5,863 nt of DNA from Gammaproteobacteria bacterium (GCA_024679435.1 JAIBDK010000158.1:1-5863); one strand, 5' to 3'; shown: positions 1-5,472, counted from the first letter of the stretch. Numbers and translations: made by a program. The notes: generated by a model not told the origin, from the letters alone.

Positions 1-2
1 GA

Positions 3-32
3 GGCGAGCAATTTTTCCAAATTTCTCTCGCC
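3..32 (-). terminator. Imperfect hairpin just after the 48-residue ORF, possible terminator
   Basis: GGCGAG at 3-8 is complementary to CTCGCC at 27-32. Inside it, AATTT at 10-14 pairs with AAATT at 19-23 around a 4-nt loop. It begins 2 nt beyond the stop codon at 35-37, which suits a 3' end structure for the minus-strand transcript. Any T-run after the hairpin would lie outside the window, so intrinsic termination cannot be confirmed. Confidence 0.35.
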
Positions 33-34
33 CG

Positions 35-181
35 TCATAGGCCGCCCCGCAGTTTGTTTTCACGTCTTGGCGCTCTCAGAAAGAATGACAGGCAATCGAT
101 AACTTCAATCACAACATTCGCTGTGAAGTCCTGATCTTTAACAAACGCATTGACCGCTTTCAATGCTGCAGAGTGCCCCAT
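35..181 (-). CDS. Hypothetical protein, 48 residues
   Basis: I do not recognise this short ORF. The product starts MGHSAALKAVNAF and ends in a basic tail (RAPRRENKLRGGL). A hydrophobic stretch, roughly residues 22-34 (VVIEVIDCLSFFL), could be an amphipathic or buried helix. An in-frame ATG exists at 229. I prefer the one at 181 because AGGAGG (CCTCCT at 195-200) and AGGA (190-193) lie upstream, the latter 8 nt from the ATG. It follows the membrane-protein gene by 60 nt in the same direction, so it may be the last gene of that unit. The short length and abrupt basic end could mean a genuine small protein or the remnant of a longer gene broken by a frameshift. Evidence that it is translated is the ribosome binding site only. 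Confidence 0.45.
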   Translation of the reverse strand: MGHSAALKAVNAFVKDQDFTANVVIEVIDCLSFFLRAPRRENKLRGGL

Positions 182-241
182 AAGTCGTTTCCTACCTCCT
201 GCACCTTCCAACGCCCCAAAAAGCAGCATAATGGCAAACTT

Positions 242-631
242 CTATTGCTGCTCTGACGAAAAGATAATTTTCGCTGATCCGAACAAAGCCACAATCATAA
301 ACAAGACCATAATACTTACCATCACCAGTGGCCTTGTTGGTGGTCCGTCCCCGTGCCACAGCATTGCGGGTACCATTCCACCCATGCCGATGAGCAAGTA
401 AGTCAGCATGGCCCACCAGGCCCATGGTTGCGCCTCTTTTAATGCGTTCTGTGCTATCAGAGCGACAATTATGCCCAACGCAAGGAATTTAGCGGATGCC
501 CAGGTTGCATGAAATCTGGCGTGATCGGGCCATGATAAGTCGAAACCGTGTTTTGGTATCAAGTCTATAGCCAATGCTGCCGCCGCCAGGAGGGGAACTA
601 TAGTGAACACCCAAACTGCAAATTTGCTCAT
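242..631 (-). CDS. Small integral membrane protein with four predicted helices, unknown function
   Basis: This 129-residue protein is mostly hydrophobic. Four membrane segments can be read: about 4-24, 45-63, 72-91 and 99-121. The first also resembles an uncleaved signal anchor. Polar loops contain HGFDLSWPDHARFHATW (residues 29-45) and WHGDGPPTRP (91-100); these His/Asp/Trp-rich loops may face one side of the membrane and hold a functional site. The start has a clear AGGAG site 8 nt upstream (639-643), and the gene ends in TAG. It lies 103 nt after the GFA-type gene on the same strand. I do not recognise the family with certainty; the size and topology fit the many uncharacterised four-helix DUF membrane proteins of proteobacteria. 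There are no enzyme motifs and no cysteines, so a heme or disulfide role is unsupported. Confidence 0.8.
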   Translation of the reverse strand: MSKFAVWVFTIVPLLAAAALAIDLIPKHGFDLSWPDHARFHATWASAKFLALGIIVALIAQNALKEAQPWAWWAMLTYLLIGMGGMVPAMLWHGDGPPTRPLVMVSIMVLFMIVALFGSAKIIFSSEQQ

Positions 632-675
632 ACTTTTCTCCTGAAATGAGGTTATTTTTTAGATCGCCGGGCATC

Positions 676-699
676 AACCATCGCCAAAGCCCGACGGTT
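676..699 (-). other. RNA hairpin between the GFA gene and the membrane-protein gene
   Basis: Read on the minus strand, AACCGTCG (699-692) and CGATGGTT (683-676) form an 8-bp stem with one G-U wobble and an 8-nt loop. The wobble makes the stem better as minus-strand RNA than as plus-strand RNA. A competing stem pairs 666-672 with 689-695. No T-run follows, so I do not call a terminator; an mRNA-processing or stability element is possible. Confidence 0.3.
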
Positions 700-734
700 T
701 GACCTGCCGACAGCATGCGATTGCCAGGTACGGT

Positions 735-1154
735 TTACTTACCAAGCATGTTCAATATTTCTGTTTCTGTAATATTTCGCGTTTCATTTGAAAAACTATA
801 GTAATGCGGTTTGCAATCAATATAGACCTGACGATCAAAGGTGAAATCACCCTGGTCGTCGAAAAGGCCGGCAGGCATAAAATGGTGGTCGTTTTCTTTC
901 AAACGAAAAAACAGGTGAGTGCCACAGTGCTTGCAAAATCCGCGATCCGCCCATTCAGAAGAACTGAATTGAGTGATACTGTCCTGGCCTTCAAACGTCA
1001 CTTGGCTTTCGCAGCGAACTGACATAAATGGACCGCCTCCCCATTTTTGGCACATTCCACAATGACATGCACCCATACTCTTTTGTGCATTTTTTGCCTT
1101 GAAACGAACAGCGCCGCAAAGGCAGGCCCCCTTGCCTTCTGTTACATCTGACAT
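735..1154 (-). CDS. GFA / CENP-V domain zinc-binding protein
   Basis: This 139-residue protein is a single GFA-type domain, named after the glutathione-dependent formaldehyde-activating enzyme; its members are small zinc proteins. Visible zinc ligands are C11 and C13 (CLC), C30, C32 and C35 (CHCGMC), and C74 and C77 (CKHC), in the usual GFA order: a structural cluster and a second site. The RGFCKHCGTHLFF segment is the family signature. The start at 1154 is chosen because AGGAGG (1160-1165) lies 5 nt upstream; an in-frame ATG at 1169 would place that ribosome binding site inside the coding sequence. Most GFA proteins have no proven substrate. Action on glutathione adducts of aldehydes is known for few members, so formaldehyde detoxification is only a possibility. 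It lies downstream of the GNAT gene after an attC-like spacer. Confidence 0.92.
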   Translation of the reverse strand: MSDVTEGKGACLCGAVRFKAKNAQKSMGACHCGMCQKWGGGPFMSVRCESQVTFEGQDSITQFSSSEWADRGFCKHCGTHLFFRLKENDHHFMPAGLFDDQGDFTFDRQVYIDCKPHYYSFSNETRNITETEILNMLGK

Positions 1155-1188
1155 ACTTTCCTCCTGCATTTAAGGTATCCAGGGAATC

Positions 1189-1249
1189 ACATAATATCCT
1201 GCGTCAGCCACCCCGCATTGTCACGTCCGGCAACAGGTGTTAGTTATGC
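1189..1249 (-). repeat. attC-like imperfect inverted repeat after the GNAT gene (candidate site 3)
   Basis: Read in gene direction this 61-bp segment opens with GCATAAC (6 of 7 to RYYYAAC) and closes with ATTATGT (5 of 7 to GTTRRRY). Arms that pair on the plus strand are CATAA 1190-1194 with TTATG 1244-1248, CCTG 1198-1201 with CAGG 1234-1237, and GCC 1207-1209 with GGC 1229-1231. It overlaps the GNAT stop codon and ends 34 nt before the GFA start. Aligned without gaps to 2591-2651 I count 31 identities in 61, concentrated near the ends (offsets 1-6, 15-18, 43-47, 51-53, 55-58). Conserved ends with a variable middle are typical of integron attC sites, but the cores are degenerate. Confidence 0.35.
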
Positions 1250-1794
1250 GGTAAGGATCTGTTGGAGAATGCTGATTTGCCGAGTCGGAAAACAACGCGA
1301 CCTCTACTATCTGGCTTATCGTCATGAACACCGCCGATTTTTGCTATTGATTTCTGTGAGCGCTCGTTATTTGCATCTATATAGAATATTACCGTATCTA
1401 CATATTCAAAAGCATGGCCAAGCATCACCTGTTTCAAGTCGCCATTGTATTTCCCACCCCAATGCGATCTGGCCAAAAATGTCCATCCGATTTCGACACT
1501 GCTGGTTTCTTTGTCGTAACCATGGTAACGCGAAGTACCGATGGTTGATTGTGAGTGCGTGTCTATTACCAATAAAGCTCCCCCGGATGCCAGGGACTCT
1601 TTGAAAAATACGATGAATTCCGCTCTGTTGAATCGATCTGAAGGATGTTGCTCCCATATCAAAGGATCTGAAGCAACCCTGTAGAGTGCTTCCTGATCTG
1701 CATTCAGCAGTGGCCTAACCTCGACAAGAGATCCTTTCAAAACTGGTTGATAATCAAGTGCCCGGTGGGTTGTGTTTTTAATTGAATCCAACAT
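1240..1794 (-). CDS. GNAT N-acetyltransferase (RimJ/RimL-like, Acetyltransf_3 type)
   Basis: It probably transfers acetyl from acetyl-CoA to an amine or a protein N-terminus; the substrate is unknown. From the ATG at 1794 the protein is 184 residues. The N-terminal strand LVEVRPLLNADQEALYRVASDP (from residue 23) is typical of RimJ/RimL-like enzymes. The mid-region TIGTSRYHGYD...VEIGWTFLARSHWGGKYNGD carries beta-4 and the acetyl-CoA pyrophosphate loop (GGKYNG, about residues 109-114), and NNERSQKSIAKIGG is the C-terminal motif B. The start is uncertain: AGGAGG lies only 1 nt before the ATG and 4 nt before the next codon, TTG (1789-1791). An upstream GTG (1837-1839) is also in frame but has a poor site and sits inside an attC-like spacer. 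The first ~16 residues before YQPVLKGSL look longer than is usual in relatives known from memory. Confidence 0.88.
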   Translation of the reverse strand: MLDSIKNTTHRALDYQPVLKGSLVEVRPLLNADQEALYRVASDPLIWEQHPSDRFNRAEFIVFFKESLASGGALLVIDTHSQSTIGTSRYHGYDKETSSVEIGWTFLARSHWGGKYNGDLKQVMLGHAFEYVDTVIFYIDANNERSQKSIAKIGGVHDDKPDSRGRVVFRLGKSAFSNRSLPHN

Positions 1795-1795
1795 A

Positions 1796-1801
1796 CCTCC
1801 T
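1796..1801 (-). promoter_or_regulatory. Ribosome binding site unusually close to the GNAT start
   Basis: A perfect AGGAGG lies 1 nt before the ATG at 1792-1794 and 4 nt before the in-frame TTG at 1789-1791. One nucleotide is too short for normal initiation, so the TTG may be the true start, which would remove one residue. Otherwise initiation at the ATG would be weak. Confidence 0.5.
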
Positions 1802-1838
1802 GGGTGCCGCACAGCCCCGTTTCTGCGGCCAATTGTCA

Positions 1839-1886
1839 CTCTAACGCGTGAGCAATCATTCAGCAGACGATATGCGCTTGTTTTGC
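1839..1886 (-). repeat. attC-like spacer after lysE (candidate site 2, short)
   Basis: In gene direction it runs from GCAAAAC, followed by AAGCGC, to CACGCGTTAGAG. The right core GTTAGAG matches GTTRRRY at 6 of 7 positions; the left core GCAAAAC matches RYYYAAC at only 5 of 7. AAC pairs with GTT and GCG with CGC near the ends. On the plus strand it shares TAACGC (left end) and CG(C/T)TTGTT (right end) with the spacer at 2591-2651. At 48 bp it is shorter than the usual attC range, so it could be a truncated site or chance. Confidence 0.27.
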
Positions 1887-1901
1887 AACAAAAAAGGCAT
1901 A

Positions 1902-2537
1902 TCAGTTCATTTTGCTAATCGCGAGTCGAATGCCTAACGTGAAAAACAATGCCCCAAGGCAACGATCAAACCAAAGCCGTAGATTTTGATTTCCTTTCAA
2001 GGTAGATGCTATCCGCGAACCCATTAGTATCAAGGGTGTTTGCAGGAAAAAGCCGACGCAGACTAATACGGTTCCGTGGAACAACAATTGCAGACTTATT
2101 GGACCCGCACCTTCTACGACAAATTGTGGCAGGAAGGCCAGAAAAAAGATTGCAACTTTAGGGTTGAGAGCAGAAATCAGGGCCCCCTGTAAGAAAATCG
2201 AGTGTGCCGCCGGTGATTTATCTGGCACCGTCACTGCACTTTTTTTACTGGAAAAAAATGCCTGGTATCCCAGCCAGATCAGGTAAACAACACCGGCCCA
2301 TTTTATAATTGAAAATGCTACTGCAGACGTGGCGATTACTGCAGACAGGCCAATTGCCGCCATCGCAATGTGAAAAAATGTGGCCATCAAAGATCCGAAT
2401 AATGCCGCGAATCCGGCCTTACGTCCGTTACGCACAGTTTGGCCAAGCATGAACGCCATATCGGCCCCAGGGGAAAGCTCCAGCAGTACTACAGCAGTTA
2501 AAAATGTGGCCCAGTGCAGTACGGTGTAATCAAACAT
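1902..2537 (-). CDS. LysE/RhtB family amino-acid exporter
   Basis: This is a 211-residue inner-membrane protein of normal length for the LysE/RhtB family, which exports amino acids such as lysine, homoserine, homoserine lactone or threonine. The N-terminal segment contains SPGAD (residues 22-26), matching the conserved (S/T)PGP motif with A instead of the second P. It is followed by the family-typical GQTVRNGRKAG (32-42). About six hydrophobic segments are visible: roughly 7-27, 42-62, 68-88, 117-137, 147-172 and 188-207. The charged linker at about residues 92-108 (SSKKSAVTVPDKSPAAH) separates the two halves. The start ATG at 2537 has GAGAG about 5 nt upstream. The substrate cannot be predicted. 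It sits between two attC-like spacers with no overlap with its neighbours, so it may be an independent transcription or mobile unit. Confidence 0.94.
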   Translation of the reverse strand: MFDYTVLHWATFLTAVVLLELSPGADMAFMLGQTVRNGRKAGFAALFGSLMATFFHIAMAAIGLSAVIATSAVAFSIIKWAGVVYLIWLGYQAFFSSKKSAVTVPDKSPAAHSIFLQGALISALNPKVAIFFLAFLPQFVVEGAGPISLQLLFHGTVLVCVGFFLQTPLILMGSRIASTLKGNQNLRLWFDRCLGALFFTLGIRLAISKMN

Positions 2538-2590
2538 TTCTACTCTCTAAAGTTCTTGCCAGTGGCATAAGATACAAAATCGTGTTGTCC

Positions 2591-2651
2591 ACATAACGCT
2601 TCTTGTCATCGGTGCCACTTCGCTGCTGCCATCAACATTCGTTTGTTAGAA
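2591..2651 (-). repeat. attC-like spacer after the DUF3291 gene (candidate site 1)
   Basis: In gene direction this 61-bp segment opens TTCTAACAAACG and closes AAGCGTTATGT. The cores TTCTAAC and GTTATGT each match the RYYYAAC/GTTRRRY consensus at 6 of 7 positions, and TAAC pairs with GTTA at the two ends. The inner arms GTTGATGG and CCGATGAC pair with three wobbles and one mismatch, which is weak. It begins 24 nt after the DUF3291 stop and ends about 53 nt before the lysE start, the layout expected of a cassette boundary. Its blocks line up with those at 1189-1249. There is no strong central hairpin. Confidence 0.38.
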
Positions 2652-2675
2652 GGCAGGTTCGATGTGTTGATTTTA

Positions 2676-3122
2676 TTAACTTCTCGCTTTGTACTTGAAA
2701 TCATATGCCTGTTCACCTGGTCCGTGATCGGCCAGATGCATTAACTTTTTCTTGCCCTCAGCCAATGAGGGGATATGCCCGGGATCTACTGGCCATATAA
2801 CATAAACAGGTGGTTCGATACTTTCAAACCACTCACTCCGACGATTCAGAAATTTACTATGAACGGTCATGTGCACAAAGTGCTCGAAGTATTCAAAATT
2901 CTCCCAAACCGAGAGCGTTGCCGCAGTCACATCAGGGCGACCAAACAAACTTTCCAGATCGTTTTCAGGTAACTCGAAGTCGTCATCTTTTAGCCGCCAT
3001 ACAAACCCCCTGGAGCGATCGGCTATAGCATTGACAAGATCAGAATTATCTTCGAAGTCCGAAAGTTCTGGATCACCCCAGGGATATAAAAGATACCCAA
3101 AATTCATATGCGCGATATACAT
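2676..3122 (-). CDS. DUF3291 domain protein
   Basis: This 148-residue protein spans one DUF3291 domain, a family of unknown biochemical role with a predicted dimeric alpha/beta-barrel fold like the ABM monooxygenases. The recognisable signatures are the N-terminal IAHMNFGYLLYPWGDPEL strand-loop, the NAIADRSRGFVWRL segment (residues 31-44), LSVWENFEYFEHFVHMTVHSKFLNRRSEWF (about 70-99), and PPVYVIWPVDPGHIPSLAEGKKKLMHL near the end. Several His and Trp residues line the predicted pocket. Its ATG lies 2 nt after the stop of the isocitrate-lyase-like gene and has no strong Shine-Dalgarno site of its own, so translation is probably coupled to that gene and the two products probably work together. 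An ATG five codons in (3105-3107) is an alternative start but would remove conserved N-terminal residues. Confidence 0.9.
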   Translation of the reverse strand: MYIAHMNFGYLLYPWGDPELSDFEDNSDLVNAIADRSRGFVWRLKDDDFELPENDLESLFGRPDVTAATLSVWENFEYFEHFVHMTVHSKFLNRRSEWFESIEPPVYVIWPVDPGHIPSLAEGKKKLMHLADHGPGEQAYDFKYKARS

Positions 3123-3124
3123 TT

Positions 3125-3946
3125 CTAAAAACCGTCAAAAATTTTTTCCAGCTCGGCGAAACTAATAGCATCAGAAGCAAACCTGAATGTGCCAGATTCT
3201 TTCAATTCAGCTGCCGCCCGAACCAGCGAGCCGTAAGCTGTGAGAAACAGAACAGAACCTATACTAATTCGTTTCACACCGGCAGCGGACAAATCTTTCA
3301 GTGTCAAATTCGTGTTCGATATCTCTATCACGACGTTCACTGGTTTTGTTACGGACTCGCATATATCACGGATAGTGTGGATATCCTGTAATCCAGGGGC
3401 GTAAAGCACGTCAGCGCCGGCAGCTTCATATGCCTGTAACCGTTTGATCGTGTCGTCGAGGTCTTCTCTGCCCCATACATAGTTTTCACAGCGCGCGGTC
3501 AGTATGAAATCGTGGGGAAGTTTCTTTTTGCTTTCCGCGGCGGCCTGAATTCTTTCTACGGCAAGATTGAAATCGAAAATAGGGTCAGAGGGAATCCTGG
3601 TGTGATCTTCGATTGAGCCGCCAACCAGTCCGGTTTCACCAGCCAGACCGATAGTTTCTGCAACGTCCTCCGGTCTGTTCCCATATCCGTTTTCCAGATC
3701 TGCCGAAACCGGCAGTTCGGTAGCCTCGACGATGGTTCGGCAGTTTGAAAGTACCTGGTCGCGACTTAGCGAGCCGTCTTTTTGGCCGAGCGTATGTGCC
3801 AGTCCGGTGCTGGTTGTTGCTAAAGCTTCAAAATCCATCGAGGCCAGAATTCGGGCTGTACCTGCATCCCATGGATTGGGGATGACGAAGGCCTCTGATC
3901 GTTGATGTAGCTCAAGAAATCTGGCGGCCTTTCGATGCTGATCCAT
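3125..3946 (-). CDS. Isocitrate lyase / PEP mutase superfamily protein (PrpB-like, non-canonical active site)
   Basis: This 273-residue TIM-barrel protein belongs to the ICL/PEPM superfamily, which cleaves or forms C-C or P-C bonds of 2-oxoacids with Mg2+. The N-terminal FVIPNPWDAGTARIL (20-34) and ATTSTGLAHTLGQKDG (43-58) are typical of the short PrpB-like group. Metal-site elements are SADLENGYGN (81-90) and GGSIEDH (109-115); RCENY (152-156) follows on the next strand. After EDH the sequence is TRIPSDPIFDFN. It has neither the catalytic KRCGH cysteine loop of isocitrate and methylisocitrate lyases nor the EDK...NS motif of PEP mutase. The reaction is therefore unassigned, and neither the glyoxylate shunt, the methylcitrate cycle nor phosphonate synthesis should be inferred. 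The start at 3946 has only a weak upstream site. It is followed after 2 nt by DUF3291. Confidence 0.93.
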   Translation of the reverse strand: MDQHRKAARFLELHQRSEAFVIPNPWDAGTARILASMDFEALATTSTGLAHTLGQKDGSLSRDQVLSNCRTIVEATELPVSADLENGYGNRPEDVAETIGLAGETGLVGGSIEDHTRIPSDPIFDFNLAVERIQAAAESKKKLPHDFILTARCENYVWGREDLDDTIKRLQAYEAAGADVLYAPGLQDIHTIRDICESVTKPVNVVIEISNTNLTLKDLSAAGVKRISIGSVLFLTAYGSLVRAAAELKESGTFRFASDAISFAELEKIFDGF

Positions 3947-4032
3947 AGGTGTTTTCTGGCTGTGCCGTCAGGTGATTAAAATGGCCTGTTGTATCCATCT
4001 GCATGTGCTGGTTATGTGCAAGTAACTCCTAT

Positions 4033-4317
4033 TCATTTATCCAGTCCGGTAATGTCATAAAATCGTTCAACATTTTGTGTGACCAGGCCCCATTTCGAAC
4101 TACGGGCTCGCTGCTGATGGTTAGTAAAGGCTGATTCACTGATGAATTCTTCGTAAACATGAAACTTATTGTGGTCAGTTTCGTCCTGGGTTACCTCAAA
4201 GACCAGGCATCCTTCTTCTTTTCTAGTCAAATCTGTATGTACGAGCAGCTCTTCTTTAACGGCGATCAAATCGGCTTCTGGCACAACAATATGCCCCTTC
4301 AATATAACTTTATTCAT
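4033..4317 (-). CDS. Antibiotic biosynthesis monooxygenase (ABM) domain protein
   Basis: This 94-residue single-domain protein has the ABM ferredoxin-like dimeric barrel pattern: strand VILKGHIVV (4-12), helix ADLIAVKEELLVHTDLTRKEEGCLVFEVTQD, strand KFHVYEEF, and helix SESAFTNHQQRARSSKWG, then a short tail. Such proteins include cofactor-free quinone-forming monooxygenases, heme-degrading enzymes and autoinducer-degrading LsrG-like enzymes. His49-like positions cannot be assigned to one group, so the substrate is unknown. EEGCLVFEV and HVYEEF are the usual family signatures. I start it at 4317 (MNKVIL), with AGGGA 9 nt upstream; an in-frame ATG at 4344 would add MSCTQGKCL, atypical for the family. 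It lies 103 nt after the OCD-like gene and 86 nt before the lyase-like gene, all in one direction, so an operon is possible. The DUF3291 protein downstream has a similar predicted fold. Confidence 0.88.
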   Translation of the reverse strand: MNKVILKGHIVVPEADLIAVKEELLVHTDLTRKEEGCLVFEVTQDETDHNKFHVYEEFISESAFTNHQQRARSSKWGLVTQNVERFYDITGLDK

Positions 4318-4392
4318 TAGGCATTTTCCCTGGGTACATGACATTTCACATCAGTGGATGGGCATCAGGTCAGATTGCTGCCTGGCCCTGTT

Positions 4393-4417
4393 TGTGACAT
4401 TGTTTTTGCTCGTCACA
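4393..4417 (-). other. Inverted repeat TGTGAC-N13-GTCACA in the OCD-ABM spacer
   Basis: Perfect 6-bp arms TGTGAC at 4393-4398 and GTCACA at 4412-4417 enclose 13 nt, starting 3 nt after the cyclodeaminase-family stop codon. It could be a weak mRNA hairpin or an operator for the downstream ABM gene. The spacing differs from the CRP consensus (TGTGA-N6-TCACA), and there is no T-run after it in gene direction. Confidence 0.3.
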
Positions 4418-4420
4418 GAT

Positions 4421-5401
4421 TTAAAATTCCGATGTTAAACCTACTCCCTGTGCTACTGCTTTTTTGTAGACATAGTGTGCCGCAGCCAGATCCTGAACAA
4501 CGAGACCCAGTGACTTGTATAACGTGACATCATCGGGCGTCACACGCCCCTTGATGTGCCCAAGTGAAACCTCACCGATTTCGCCAAGAATGTGATTGTC
4601 GTCAATCAGTCCCTCGTCTCGTGCCATTTGAAATTCTCCGGCCTGAGCGAGTGCGCCCTCACGCAGGTCAACGAACAAACGTGAACGCGCTACTGCGGGA
4701 CCATCCAGCTCGCGTATGCCAGGAAAACTCGTGCCGACTGCGTTGATATGCTGGCCAGGTACAATCCATTCACCATGCAGGATAGGGACAGGCGAACCGG
4801 TCACAGTGCAAATGACGTCTGCACCATCAATTGCAGCATGGGCGGTATCCGCTGCCTCGATGGATATGTCGTAATCATTTGCATGCTCGTCGCAGAAGCT
4901 TTTCGCCTTGATCGGGTCTCTTCCCCATACACGGACTTGAGTAAATTCACGCACGCAGAGCATAGCGCTAAGATGCTGACGCGCCTGTGCGCCGTAACCG
5001 AGTATTGCCAGGCAGGTACTTTCAGGGCGTGACAGGAGTCTGGTTGCCATTGCACTGGCCGCAGCTGTGCGGATAGCTGTAATTTCTGAGGCATCGACAA
5101 TTGCGAATGGCCGGCCGTTTTCGGTTTCGAAGAGCACGACAACACCGTTGTGACTATGCATGCCAAGGTCAAAGTTTTTTTCGAACACACCGACCAGTTT
5201 AGCGCCACAAACGGACGGGTCACCCAGATAACCGGGCATCCATCCAAATTTACCGTTCTGGGGTAGCGATATGGCGTGGCGAAGCGGCATGATGGCATCA
5301 CCTTCGGAAGCTCTTTGCATTGCGTGTTCAACTACATCAATACACGCTTGCATGGACAATAGTTCGATGACTTGATTGGCACCGATGATACGTAATTCCA
5401 T
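4421..5401 (-). CDS. Ornithine cyclodeaminase / mu-crystallin family oxidoreductase
   Basis: This 326-residue NAD(P)-dependent protein has normal family length. Substrate-binding residues are recognisable: MPLRH (R41), CGAKLVGVF (K68) and the EITAIRTAAASAMAT stretch (R111, T112). The Rossmann fold carries LGYGAQARQHL (GYGAQA, 135-140). In ornithine cyclodeaminase an aspartate (D228 of the Pseudomonas enzyme) follows the NAVG strand; here the sequence is NAVGTSFPGIRELDG, with serine (S225) at that place. Mu-crystallin (GAS) carries a similar change, by my recollection. A ketimine/imine reductase or alanine-dehydrogenase-like role is therefore as likely as, or more likely than, ornithine deamination. 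The start at 5401 has GGGAG 8 nt upstream. The neighbours are a GNAT gene 71 nt before and the ABM gene after. No proline or arginine catabolic gene is visible, which also argues against the classical role. Confidence 0.92.
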   Translation of the reverse strand: MELRIIGANQVIELLSMQACIDVVEHAMQRASEGDAIMPLRHAISLPQNGKFGWMPGYLGDPSVCGAKLVGVFEKNFDLGMHSHNGVVVLFETENGRPFAIVDASEITAIRTAAASAMATRLLSRPESTCLAILGYGAQARQHLSAMLCVREFTQVRVWGRDPIKAKSFCDEHANDYDISIEAADTAHAAIDGADVICTVTGSPVPILHGEWIVPGQHINAVGTSFPGIRELDGPAVARSRLFVDLREGALAQAGEFQMARDEGLIDDNHILGEIGEVSLGHIKGRVTPDDVTLYKSLGLVVQDLAAAHYVYKKAVAQGVGLTSEF

Positions 5402-5472
5402 CCAGTGATCTCCCGGCAGCGTTATTTCAGCATTAAGTGATCCAAATTTCTCATGTTACGAGTACCCTGAGC

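Noticed and set aside
150..401. Plus-strand ORF of 83 codons overlapping the membrane-protein gene
   Set aside because: It is antisense to two minus-strand genes, has no family resemblance, and its composition reflects the opposite strand's hydrophobic codons.
666..699. Intrinsic terminator after the GFA gene
   Set aside because: No T-run follows the stem on the minus strand; the run of T lies on the other side (plus strand before the stem).
1218..1604. 128-codon plus-strand ORF opposite the GNAT gene
   Set aside because: It is antisense to a recognised gene, is rich in Arg, Cys and His, and has no recognisable domain.
3125..3946. PEP mutase indicating phosphonate biosynthesis
   Set aside because: The EDK...NS motif is absent and no phosphonopyruvate decarboxylase or other phosphonate gene is present.
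3947..4032. attC-like site in the ABM to lyase-like spacer (contains ACATAAC and GTTACTT)
   Set aside because: The cores occur too close together and in the wrong arrangement, and no GTT core follows 57-140 bp later.
4393..4417. CRP binding site
   Set aside because: The half-sites TGTGA and TCACA are separated by 15 nt rather than the 6 of the CRP consensus, so I list it only as a hairpin or generic inverted repeat.
4801..5331. 176-codon minus-strand ORF in another frame inside the OCD-like gene
   Set aside because: It lies entirely within a clear family match in another frame and shows no domain pattern.
5402..5472. attC-like site in the GNAT to OCD-like spacer
   Set aside because: AAC and AATAAC occur but no paired GTTRRRY core follows before the next start, and the spacing does not fit.
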